A stretch of 6,738 bases of DNA from Helicobacteraceae bacterium (GTDB lineage: Bacteria > Campylobacterota > Campylobacteria > Campylobacterales > SZUA-545), in the NCBI GenBank assembly GCA_003250175.1, contig QKHD01000274.1, positions 1 through 6,738 of the forward strand, in the 5' to 3' direction. This document shows positions 1-5,420 of this stretch, one piece after another. Position numbers and translations under genes: made by a program. The notes below the pieces were generated by a model, which was given only the letters and a program-made list of their open reading frames with translations, was not told where the DNA came from and ran no database searches. Numbering within the stretch: position 1 is the first letter of the stretch; every line of letters begins with the position of its first letter.

Positions 1-824
1 CGCAAAACCTTCCCCTCGTCGCCGTCCAGCACCACCACGCCCATATTTTGGCCACCCTGGCGGAAAAAGGTCTGCAAAAAGAGGTGCTGGGCTTCTCCTT
101 TGACGGGACGGGCTACGGCAATGACGGCACCATCTGGGGCGGCGAAGTGCTGAGAGTTAACGGGGCTAAGATGACCCGCCTGGCGGGGCTGGGCAGCTTT
201 CGGCTGCTGGGCGGCAGCGCGGCGGTTAAGGAGCCGCGCCGTGCGGCTTTGGGGCTTTTGTTCGAAGGCTACGCCTTGGATGAAGTCCTGCGCCTGGAGT
301 GCCCAACCGTCGCCGCCTTTACTCCGGATGAGATCACCAAGCTCCACCTGCTCTGGGGCAAGGGACTCAATGCGCCCCTAAGCAGCTCCATGGGGCGGCT
401 TTTTGACGCCGTGGCCAGCCTGACAGGCCTCAAACAACAGCTGGGCTACGAAGGCCAGAGCGGCCTGATCATGGAGCGCCTCTACGATCCCGCCGTGACG
501 CAGCACTACGACCTCCCCATCAAAGAAGAGATGATCGACACCGTTCCCATGATCCGGGCTATGCTCGATGATCTGCGTCAGGGTATCGACGCCGCCACCG
601 TAATCAGCCGCTTTTTTAATACGCTGGTCCGCCTTATCATGACCATCTCCGCCGAATATCCGGAGCTTCCCGTCGTGCTCTCCGGAGGGGTTTTTCAAAA
701 CCGCACGCTGCTTCGTCTGGTGTGTCAAAGTCTGAATAAAGCGGGTAGAGAGTACTATTTTCAGGAGTCCACGCCCATCAACGACGGCGGGGTGGCTTTG
801 GGGCAGATTTGGGCTGTGATTTAG
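1..824 (+). CDS. hypF: HypF, carbamoyltransferase for hydrogenase cyanide ligand synthesis (C-terminal part; 5' end outside window)
   Basis: HypF takes the carbamoyl group of carbamoyl phosphate, activates it as carbamoyl-AMP and passes it to the C-terminal cysteine of HypE, the first step toward the CN ligands of the [NiFe] site. The frame is open from position 3, giving 273 residues. Full-length HypF is usually about 750 residues, so the acylphosphatase, zinc-finger and YrdC-like domains lie upstream. What is seen is the Kae1-like carbamoyltransferase domain: VQHHHAHI near the start (metal-binding histidines), FDGTGYGNDGTIWGGE, then VVLSGGVFQN and the closing NDGGVALGQIW. The in-frame TTG at 48 is internal, because the conserved VQHHHAH motif lies before it. 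The gene ends 82 bases before hypB. No frameshift is seen. The family call is firm; only the extent is limited by the window. Confidence 0.96.
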   Translation, partial: QNLPLVAVQHHHAHILATLAEKGLQKEVLGFSFDGTGYGNDGTIWGGEVLRVNGAKMTRLAGLGSFRLLGGSAAVKEPRRAALGLLFEGYALDEVLRLECPTVAAFTPDEITKLHLLWGKGLNAPLSSSMGRLFDAVASLTGLKQQLGYEGQSGLIMERLYDPAVTQHYDLPIKEEMIDTVPMIRAMLDDLRQGIDAATVISRFFNTLVRLIMTISAEYPELPVVLSGGVFQNRTLLRLVCQSLNKAGREYYFQESTPINDGGVALGQIWAVI

Positions 825-850
825 CCCGTATAAACCCAAACCGATTCAGG

Positions 851-887
851 ATTCATAAGATATTATAATTCATGAATAATAATTCAT
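851..887 (+). promoter_or_regulatory. Possible internal promoter and palindromic operator upstream of hypB
   Basis: The 82-base hypF-hypB gap is strongly AT-rich inside a GC-rich operon. It holds a perfect TATAAT at 864-869 and three copies of ATTCAT (851-856, 868-873, 882-887). The second copy is part of the perfect palindrome ATTCATGAAT (868-877). ATGAAT at 872-877 is also the inverted partner of ATTCAT at 882-887, with 4 bases between. No good -35 box lies 16-18 bases upstream of the TATAAT. A start about 30 bases before hypB would let hypBCDEA be expressed apart from hypF. Promoter and operator functions are inferred from base composition and symmetry alone. Confidence 0.35.
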
Positions 888-906
888 TTTAACACGAGGA
901 ACGACC

Positions 907-1701
907 ATGTGCAAAGACTGCGGGTGCAGCATCACCGATCACCATAAACACGGGCATCATCATGACCACGACCATGACCATCATCACCACGATCACGACC
1001 ATGGCCACCACCATCATGAACACCTCCACGACAACCCCCAGCTAAACGATAAAAAAACCATCGAAGTCATTACCAAGATTCTGGACAAAAACGACCACGA
1101 AGCGGCCCACAACCGTGCCCACTTCGACAAGCACGGCGTGCTGGCACTCAATCTCATGTCCAGCCCCGGCAGCGGCAAAACCTCCCTGCTGGAGACCATC
1201 GCCGATACCAAAAAACTCAAATTCGGCGTTATCGAAGGCGACCTGGAGACCAACCGCGACGCCGACCGCATCAAGGCCAAGGGCATCCCGGCTTATCAGA
1301 TCCAGACCGGAAGCGCCTGCCACCTCGACGCCTTCATGGTCCACAAGGGCCTGCACGAAATGCCCATGGACGACATCGACATCTGCTTTATCGAAAACGT
1401 GGGCAACCTGGTCTGCCCCGCCAGCTACGATGTGGGCAGCCACCTCAATGTGGTTCTGGTCTCCGTTCCGGAGGGTGAGGACAAGATCGAGAAGTACCCG
1501 GTCATGTTCCGTGCCGCCGATCTGGTGCTGATCACCAAGACCGACCTGCTCCCCCACTTTGATTTCAGCCTGGAAAACGCCAAGGCCGCCGCACGCAAGC
1601 TCAAGCCGGGGGTTGACATTCTGGAAGTCTCCACCAAAGACCCCGCCACTATCCAGAAGGTTATCGACTGGATCGACTTTAAACAAAAAATGCGAGGGTA
1701 A
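907..1701 (+). CDS. hypB: HypB, GTPase and nickel-binding chaperone for [NiFe]-hydrogenase maturation
   Basis: HypB works with HypA in the cytoplasm to deliver Ni2+ to the hydrogenase large subunit, using GTP hydrolysis (SIMIBI-class GTPase). The 264-residue protein starts with CKDCGC (residues 2-7), the CxxCxC type of high-affinity nickel site. It continues with a histidine/aspartate-rich stretch at residues 11-41 containing 20 histidines. The G domain shows the P-loop SSPGSGKT (85-92), EGDLETNRD (110-118), the metal site ACH (Cys138, His139) together with Cys170 in ENVGNLVCPAS, and TKTDLL (210-215) in the NKxD position. The ATG at 907 is preceded by CGAGGA (895-900), a good ribosome binding site. 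hypC follows after 4 bases. The long histidine tract suggests nickel storage or buffering as well as delivery, as known for His-rich HypB proteins in other bacteria. Confidence 0.97.
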   Translation: MCKDCGCSITDHHKHGHHHDHDHDHHHHDHDHGHHHHEHLHDNPQLNDKKTIEVITKILDKNDHEAAHNRAHFDKHGVLALNLMSSPGSGKTSLLETIADTKKLKFGVIEGDLETNRDADRIKAKGIPAYQIQTGSACHLDAFMVHKGLHEMPMDDIDICFIENVGNLVCPASYDVGSHLNVVLVSVPEGEDKIEKYPVMFRAADLVLITKTDLLPHFDFSLENAKAAARKLKPGVDILEVSTKDPATIQKVIDWIDFKQKMRG

Positions 1702-1705
1702 GCGT

Positions 1706-1966
1706 ATGTGCCTCTCTATCCCATCCAAAATCACCACCATCGACACCGAAACCAACGTCGCCACCGTGGACACCATGGGCGTTAGCCGCCAGGTTTCCCT
1801 GGACCTGGTCAACGAACCGGTCACCATCGGGGATTATGTACTGATTCACGTCGGCTTTGCCATGAGCCGCATCGACGAAGCCGACGCATTGGAAAGTCTC
1901 AAGGTTTACGAAGAGATTCTCGCCAAAATGGACGAGGAAGAGGCCCAGGCAAGAGGTAGCGCGTGA
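1706..1966 (+). CDS. hypC: HypC, hydrogenase assembly chaperone (HypC/HybG/HupF family)
   Basis: HypC binds HypD, helps carry the Fe(CN)2CO group and hands it to the hydrogenase large-subunit precursor. The protein is 86 residues, normal for the family. It begins MCLSIP: after removal of Met the N-terminal Cys2 is the essential iron-binding and client-binding residue. The second conserved block is HVGFAMSRID (residues 48-57). The frame is open further upstream (to 1559), but that stretch overlaps hypB, and MCLSIP fixes the start at 1706, supported by GAGGG at 1694-1698. The stop TGA is shared with the GTG start of hypD in a GTGA overlap. The acidic C-terminal tail (KMDEEEAQ) is unremarkable. 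Confidence 0.96.
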   Translation: MCLSIPSKITTIDTETNVATVDTMGVSRQVSLDLVNEPVTIGDYVLIHVGFAMSRIDEADALESLKVYEEILAKMDEEEAQARGSA

Positions 1967-3090
1967 ACGACAAACTGACCGACAAAGACCTTTTCGAAGG
2001 GTTCCGCGACCCCAAAGTCGTGGGCTATCTCAAAGAGGAGATCGATAAAGAAGCCGCTAAACTGGACAAGCCCCTGCGCCTCATGGAGGTATGCGGCGGC
2101 CACACCCACACCATCATGAAGTATGGCCTCAACCAGATCATGCCCAAAAACATCACCTTTATCCACGGCCCCGGATGCCCCGTGTGCGTCATGCCCAAAG
2201 AGCGCATCGACCACGCCTACATCCTCTCCATGCAGCCCGATGTGATCCTCGTGACCCTGGGCGACATGATCAAGGTACCCGGCTCCAACGGCTCTTTGCA
2301 AGACGCCCGTTCCAAGGGTGCGGACGTACGCTTCGTCTACTCCCCCATGGACACCCTGGGCATCGCGGCGGACAACCCCAAAAAGAAGATTATCTTCTTT
2401 GCCATCGGGTTTGAGACCACCACCCCCATGACGGCGGCACTCATCAAACAGGTGGAAAACCTCAAGATCAAAAACATCTTTTTCCACATCAACCACATCA
2501 CCGTGCCCGAACCCATGCGTGCCCTGCTGGCCGACCCGGCGTGCCAGATCGACGGCTTTATCGGGCCGAGCCACGTCAGCGTCATCACCGGAAGCAAAAT
2601 CTACGAACCCTTCCCCGCCGAATACGGCAAGCCGGTCGTGGTCGCGGGCTTTGAACCGGTGGACGTGATGCAGTCGGTTTTGATGCTGGTCAAGCAGGTC
2701 AACGAAGGGCGCTGTGCGGTAGAGACCGAATACACCCGCAGCGTCACCCGTGAGGGCAACACCACCGCCCAGAACATGATCGACCACTACCTGCGCAAAC
2801 GCAGCCACTTTAGATGGCGCGGCATCGGAGACATCCCCGAAAGCGCCCTGGAGCTGCGTCCGGAGTTTGAACACCTCGACGCGGAAAAAATCTACGCCGA
2901 CATCCTCCCAACGGAGAGCATCGACGACCACAAACTCTGCATCTGCGGCGATATTCTCAAGGGCCTCGCCAAGCCCAACGACTGCAAGGTCTTCGGCACC
3001 GCCTGTAAACCCTCCAGCCCACTGGGAAGCTGCATGGTCAGCAGCGAAGGGGCATGCAGCGCCTACTACAAATACGGAAACCTGCTATGA
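1963..3090 (+). CDS. hypD: HypD, Fe-S protein assembling Fe(CN)2CO for [NiFe]-hydrogenase
   Basis: HypD is the scaffold on which, with HypC, the Fe(CN)2CO moiety is built. The redox chemistry runs through a [4Fe-4S] cluster and a dithiol. The 375-residue length is typical. Visible motifs are MEVCGGHTH (Cys44), HGPGCPVCVMP (Cys72 and Cys75, the conserved CxxC), FAIGFETTTP (146-155) and FHINHITVPEPM (174-185). A C-terminal cysteine set (Cys326, 328, 341, 348, 357, 365) includes the cluster ligands. The start codon is GTG at 1963, inside the GTGA overlap with hypC, with GAGGT at 1953-1957 as ribosome binding site; no better start is in frame. The 3' end overlaps hypE by ATGA. All key residues are present, so the protein should be functional. 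Confidence 0.97.
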   Translation: MNDKLTDKDLFEGFRDPKVVGYLKEEIDKEAAKLDKPLRLMEVCGGHTHTIMKYGLNQIMPKNITFIHGPGCPVCVMPKERIDHAYILSMQPDVILVTLGDMIKVPGSNGSLQDARSKGADVRFVYSPMDTLGIAADNPKKKIIFFAIGFETTTPMTAALIKQVENLKIKNIFFHINHITVPEPMRALLADPACQIDGFIGPSHVSVITGSKIYEPFPAEYGKPVVVAGFEPVDVMQSVLMLVKQVNEGRCAVETEYTRSVTREGNTTAQNMIDHYLRKRSHFRWRGIGDIPESALELRPEFEHLDAEKIYADILPTESIDDHKLCICGDILKGLAKPNDCKVFGTACKPSSPLGSCMVSSEGACSAYYKYGNLL

Positions 3091-4085
3091 ACCAGACCAT
3101 TCAACTCGCCGACGGCAACGGCGGCGAGGAAAACAACAAGCTCATCAACGCTATCTTCTTCGAAGCCTACGGCAACGACATCCTGCGTAAAAACGAAGAC
3201 GCCGCCGTGATCGAAGAGGGCACCCTCGCCTTTACCACCGACAGCTTTACCATCAGCCCCATCTTTTTCAGCGGCGGCGACATCGGCAAGATCAGCATCT
3301 GCGGCACCTGTAACGACCTCGCCATGATGGGGGCCAAGCCCACCTACCTCACCTGTGCCGTCATGATCGAAGAGGGCTTTGCCATGGACGATCTCAAGCG
3401 CATCACCGCCTCCATCAAGACGGAGCTGGCCAAAAACGGCGCGCAGATCGTCTCCGGAGACACCAAGATCGTCCCCAAGGGCAGCGTGGACAAGATATTT
3501 ATCAACACCTCCGGCGTGGGCAAGATCGCCCACAAGGGGATCAGCTCCAACAACATCTCTGAAAACGACGTGATTATCGTCTCCGGAGATATCGGACGGC
3601 ACGGCGCGGCGATCTTCGCCAACCGTGAAGGCATTGACATCTCCACCACCCTGCAAAGCGACTGCGCCTCGCTGTGGCCCGTGGTGGAAAAACTGCTCTC
3701 AGGCGGCATCACCCCCACTGCCATGCGCGACGCCACCCGCGGCGGCGTGGCCGCGGTGCTTAACGAGTGGTCCAAGCAGTCAAAAATCTGCATCGAGATC
3801 GACGAAGTGACCGTGCCCATCTGCGACGAAGTCAAGGGCATCTGCGAGCTGCTGGGCTTCGAGGCCTACAACCTCGCTAATGAAGGCACCTTCGTGCTGG
3901 CGGTTAAAAAAGATCAGGCGGAACAAGCCCTGCACATCCTCCGTGCCCACGAACTTGGCCAAAATGCCACCATCATCGGCGAAGTGACCCAGCGCTATAC
4001 AGAGCGCGTCGTGCTCCGGAGCGAATACGGCACCAGCCGTTTCCTCGACCTGCCCACGGGCGAACTGCTCCCTAGAATCTGCTAA
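3087..4085 (+). CDS. hypE: HypE, carbamoyl dehydratase forming the cyanide ligands
   Basis: HypE accepts a carbamoyl group from HypF on its C-terminal cysteine and dehydrates it with ATP to a thiocyanate, the donor of CN to iron on HypC-HypD. The protein has 332 residues and the fold family of PurM/SelD ATP-binding enzymes. Seen are DGNGGEENN near the N-terminus, TTDSFTISPIFFSGGDIGKI (50-69), GTCNDLAMMGAKP (73-85), SGDTKIVPKG (123-132), MRDATRGGVA (213-222) and the invariant C-terminal PRIC ending in Cys332. The frame opens at an upstream ATG (3054). The ATG at 3087 is preferred: it forms the ATGA overlap with hypD, the protein then begins at the usual distance before the GNGG motif, and GGAA at 3076-3079 can serve as ribosome binding site. 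Confidence 0.97.
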   Translation: MNQTIQLADGNGGEENNKLINAIFFEAYGNDILRKNEDAAVIEEGTLAFTTDSFTISPIFFSGGDIGKISICGTCNDLAMMGAKPTYLTCAVMIEEGFAMDDLKRITASIKTELAKNGAQIVSGDTKIVPKGSVDKIFINTSGVGKIAHKGISSNNISENDVIIVSGDIGRHGAAIFANREGIDISTTLQSDCASLWPVVEKLLSGGITPTAMRDATRGGVAAVLNEWSKQSKICIEIDEVTVPICDEVKGICELLGFEAYNLANEGTFVLAVKKDQAEQALHILRAHELGQNATIIGEVTQRYTERVVLRSEYGTSRFLDLPTGELLPRIC

Positions 4086-4095
4086 AAGGCGCCCC

Positions 4096-4437
4096 ATGCA
4101 CGAATACTCCATTGTCCAATCCTTGCTCGATATGTGCGAAGACCAGGCCAAACAAAACGACGCCGAGAAGATCACCAAACTGGTGGTCAAGATCGGCAAA
4201 CTCAGCGGCGTCGAACCCCACCTGCTGCAAACCGCCTTTGAAACCTTCAAAGAAAAAACCGTCTGCGACGGCGCGGAGTTTGTGATGAACGTGCAGGACG
4301 TGGTGATCAAATGCCGCAGCTGCGACGCCGAGTCGGTCATTACCGACAATAACTTCCGCTGCCCTAAGTGCGAGAGTACGGATATTACGATTATTGACGG
4401 GGAGGAGATGTTTTTGATGAGTTTGGAGATGGAGTAG
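4096..4437 (+). CDS. hypA: HypA, nickel-insertion metallochaperone
   Basis: HypA is a small Ni- and Zn-binding protein that docks on the hydrogenase large subunit and receives or delivers nickel together with HypB. The 113 residues match the family length. The N-terminus MHEYS holds the nickel-binding His2. The zinc site is formed by two CxxC pairs: Cys73/Cys76 (CRSC) and Cys89/Cys92 (CPKC). It lies 10 bases after hypE, with AAAAGG at 4084-4089 as ribosome binding site. It is the last recognisable hyp gene; the next ORF begins one base after the TAG. The final 60 or so bases of hypA are already less GC-rich than the rest of the gene, just before a sharp drop in GC in the following gene. Confidence 0.96.
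   Translation: MHEYSIVQSLLDMCEDQAKQNDAEKITKLVVKIGKLSGVEPHLLQTAFETFKEKTVCDGAEFVMNVQDVVIKCRSCDAESVITDNNFRCPKCESTDITIIDGEEMFLMSLEME
4425..4434 (+). promoter_or_regulatory. Ribosome binding site for the PIN-domain gene, inside the end of hypA
   Basis: The last codons of hypA contain two GGAG motifs (4425-4428 and 4431-4434). The second lies 4 bases before the TTG at 4439. In the PIN frame a TGA at 4418-4420 leaves no other possible start upstream, so this site supports the TTG start and suggests translational coupling to hypA. Confidence 0.55.
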
Positions 4438-4438
4438 T

Positions 4439-4867
4439 TTGATAGTTGTATTAGATTGCAATATATATGACAAACTAGTGGATCAACCTAGGTATATCAA
4501 TATATTGGAAGATTTAGTTGCTCAAAGAAAATTAATCATCAAAGCTCCTTTTACACTAATACGAGAATTAGAATCAAGCCCTTTTAAAGGAATCCCGGAG
4601 TGGTTAACCGTTGAAGCAGATGCGGATACTCTTTGCATGGTTGGTTATTCAGAAGTAGGAGCAAGATTAGGTAATGGCAAAGTTTTTGAAGCGCACAAAG
4701 GTAATTCAACAAAAATTAAAGACTCTATTATTGTTGACTATGCGGTAAATAATGCTGATATTTTTGTCTCTGAAGACAAGAGAGCAAGAAACAAGTTGTC
4801 TAGGCTCGAAACTAAAATTATTGTCTTCAATTTTAATGATTTTCAACTTTTTCTTAATCAGATATGA
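4439..4867 (+). CDS. PIN-domain protein, putative Mg2+-dependent ribonuclease (orphan, AT-rich)
   Basis: The 142-residue product has the layout of a PIN domain: MIVVLDCN at the N-terminus (Asp6), IRELESSPFKG with Glu43/Glu45, IKDSIIVDYA with Asp95 and Asp100, and FVSEDKRARNKL with Asp113. These acidic residues would hold the catalytic Mg2+ or Mn2+ of a VapC-like RNase. I recognise the fold pattern but cannot name a target. It starts with TTG one base after hypA, preceded by GGAG, so it is probably co-transcribed with the hyp operon. By hand count it is about 33% GC, against nearly 60% in hypD, which points to recent acquisition. No VapB-type antitoxin gene lies next to it: hypA is upstream and a non-coding repeat downstream. 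It may be a solitary PIN protein rather than half of a toxin-antitoxin pair. Confidence 0.8.
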   Translation: MIVVLDCNIYDKLVDQPRYINILEDLVAQRKLIIKAPFTLIRELESSPFKGIPEWLTVEADADTLCMVGYSEVGARLGNGKVFEAHKGNSTKIKDSIIVDYAVNNADIFVSEDKRARNKLSRLETKIIVFNFNDFQLFLNQI

Positions 4868-4901
4868 ATACCGTTCCTCGTGCCCTCTAGCCGGGCCGGC
4901 T

Positions 4902-4928
4902 CTTACTTTTCTTTAGTAGAAAAGTAAG
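4902..4928 (+). repeat. Left terminal hairpin of the element
   Basis: CTTACTTTTCT (4902-4912) and AGAAAAGTAAG (4918-4928) are perfect reverse complements, an 11-bp stem with a 5-base TTAGT loop. It is the first strong hairpin after the end of the hyp-PIN transcript (stop at 4867), so it may stabilise or end that mRNA. No T-tract follows it, so a classical intrinsic terminator is not shown. Its counterpart at the other end is 5317-5344. Confidence 0.85.
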
Positions 4929-4938
4929 CAAAAGAAGC

Positions 4939-5071
4939 GTGTCGCGGTTGGATTTCTTTACGCCGTGTTTCGGTCGCAAAATCTAAAAATCAAAAACTCG
5001 GCTTCGCCTCAAACAGTTTGATTTTCTTAACGATTTTACTCGGTCAACACGACTAAAATCCAAAGCGACAC
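4939..5071 (+). repeat. Left long imperfect hairpin of the element
   Basis: The arms pair stepwise: GTGTCGC (4939-4945) with GCGACAC (5065-5071), TTGGATTT (4948-4955) with AAATCCAA (5056-5063), CGTGTT (4964-4969) with AACACG (5046-5051), and AAAATCAAA (4986-4994) with TTTGATTTT (5017-5025). The apex 4995-5016 includes a small GGC-TTC-GCC hairpin. Four separate nested helices at matching distances make a folded RNA or DNA structure likely. Confidence 0.75.
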
Positions 5072-5085
5072 AATCCCGAGAGTCT

Positions 5086-5100
5086 GCCACCTCCGGTGGC
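5086..5100 (+). repeat. Central hairpin 1
   Basis: GCCACC (5086-5091) pairs with GGTGGC (5095-5100) across a TCC loop, a perfect 6-bp GC-rich stem. It lies in the central part of the element between the two inverted copies. No T-run follows, so it is not a standard terminator. Confidence 0.7.
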
Positions 5101-5128
5101 AAGCTTCAGTGCCTCAGCGGCCAGCGTA

Positions 5129-5153
5129 GCATTGGGAGCTTTGCTCCTAATGC
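5129..5153 (+). repeat. Central hairpin 2
   Basis: GCATTGGGAGC (5129-5139) pairs with GCTCCTAATGC (5143-5153) across a TTT loop, an 11-bp stem with one G.T pair. It follows central hairpin 1 by 28 bases. Its role is unknown. It is too short and lacks the features for an attachment site to be claimed. Confidence 0.7.
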
Positions 5154-5170
5154 GTGTTAATCAATATCTT

Positions 5171-5306
5171 GTCAGGCTTTGGTTTCGCCTGAAACGGTTT
5201 GAAAAATCAGGAAAAAGGGCGAGGACTGTTTGAGGGCTTTAGCCCGAGTTCCGCAGACCCCTGATTTTTTGAAGCGTTTTAGGGAGAAAGAAACCAACTG
5301 CCTGAC
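5171..5306 (+). repeat. Right long imperfect hairpin of the element
   Basis: This is the counterpart of the left long hairpin, in inverse orientation. GTCAGGC (5171-5177) pairs with GCCTGAC (5300-5306), TTGGTTTC (5179-5186) with GAAACCAA (5290-5297), and AAAAATCAGG (5202-5211) with CCTGATTTTT (5260-5269). An apical hairpin is formed by GGGC (5234-5237) and GCCC (5242-5245). The apex flanks CTGTTTGAGG and CCGAGTT match the left copy in reverse complement, whereas the loop bases differ. Confidence 0.75.
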
Positions 5307-5316
5307 GCTTCTTTGG

Positions 5317-5344
5317 CCTACCTTTCTTCTAAAGAAAGTGTAGG
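5317..5344 (-). repeat. Right terminal hairpin of the element
   Basis: CCTAC (5317-5321) pairs with GTAGG (5340-5344) and CTTTCTT (5322-5328) with AAGAAAG (5332-5338). T5339 is bulged and CTA is the loop, giving a 12-bp stem. Compared with the left terminal hairpin, two base pairs differ on both strands of the stem at once (T-A there, C-G here), which keeps the pairing. For the - strand amidotransferase transcript this is a hairpin after its stop codon, though without a T-tract. Confidence 0.8.
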
Positions 5345-5370
5345 TGCCTGCCCGGCACAAGGGCAAGCGG

Positions 5371-5386
5371 TCCGGACTCCTCCGGA
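5371..5386. repeat. Small TCCGGA inverted repeat beyond the right end of the element
   Basis: Two TCCGGA palindromes (5371-5376 and 5381-5386), 4 bases apart, can pair as a 6-bp stem. It is the first hairpin met by transcripts of the - strand amidotransferase gene after its stop at 5421. No T-tract follows on either strand, so a terminator role is only possible. GTTCC at 4873-4877 and GGAAC at 5384-5388 hint that the large inverted repeat once reached this far. Confidence 0.4.
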
Positions 5387-5420
5387 ACATTCAAACACAT
5401 CCAAATCTAACCCTCTCTGC

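Larger units (their letters stand above)
4881..5365. repeat. Structured non-coding element made of two diverged inverted copies of one unit
   Basis: This fills most of the 553-base gap between the PIN gene and the convergent amidotransferase gene. The left end (from TGCCCT at 4881) reappears in reverse complement from 5365 inward. The block 4902-4940 aligns to the complement of 5305-5344 with 33 of 40 columns identical. Similarity goes on inward: GTTGGATTTCTTT at 4947-4959 matches GTTGGTTTCTTT in the complement of 5286-5297, and the apex at 4995-5016 matches the complement of 5226-5250, sharing AACTCGG and CCTCAAACAG. The centre (about 5072-5170) is not duplicated and carries two more hairpins. 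No convincing protein is encoded. From memory, the GCCGGGC..GGC..CTTTCTTT theme occurs in intergenic repeats of other proteobacteria, but I cannot name the family. It could be a non-autonomous mobile element, a structured RNA or a bidirectional mRNA 3'-end element. Confidence 0.8.

Noticed and set aside
851..887. NikR operator before hypB.
   Set aside because: The ATTCAT motifs and their spacing do not match the GTATGA-N16-TCATAC arrangement known from E. coli NikR. Only an unnamed palindrome is kept.
955..1020. Short CAT/CAC/GAC repeats that resemble a microsatellite.
   Set aside because: They encode the histidine-rich tract of HypB in frame and need no other explanation.
1042..1827. Long - strand frame over hypB and hypC.
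   Set aside because: Shadow of two firmly identified genes; no ribosome binding site and no recognisable protein family.
1906..2931. Long open frame (341 codons) on the - strand across hypD.
   Set aside because: It is the antisense shadow of hypD created by its GC-rich codon usage. The translation is rich in Val, Asp, Gly and His without domain motifs, and hypD on the + strand has every family signature.
3054..3086. Upstream ATG extending HypE by 11 residues.
   Set aside because: It would overlap hypD by 37 bases and adds residues before the normal HypE N-terminus; the ATGA overlap start at 3087 fits better.
4439..4867. Classical VapBC toxin-antitoxin module.
   Set aside because: No small antitoxin gene lies upstream or downstream; hypA and a non-coding repeat flank the PIN gene.
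4902..5344. CRISPR array or integron attachment site in the repeat region.
   Set aside because: There are no regularly spaced identical direct repeats with unique spacers, no cas or integrase gene, and no attC-type core sites. The symmetry is inverted and involves just two copies.
4871..5383. Target-site duplication flanking the repeat element (TCCTC at 4875-4879 and 5378-5382).
   Set aside because: The right copy is not adjacent to the recognisable end of the element, and a 5-base match is expected by chance.
5172..5390. 72-codon - strand frame and an overlapping + strand frame (5313-5528) in the gap region.
   Set aside because: Both run through the hairpins of the repeat element, have no recognisable motif, and the + strand one enters the amidotransferase gene. 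The inverted-repeat structure explains the sequence better.
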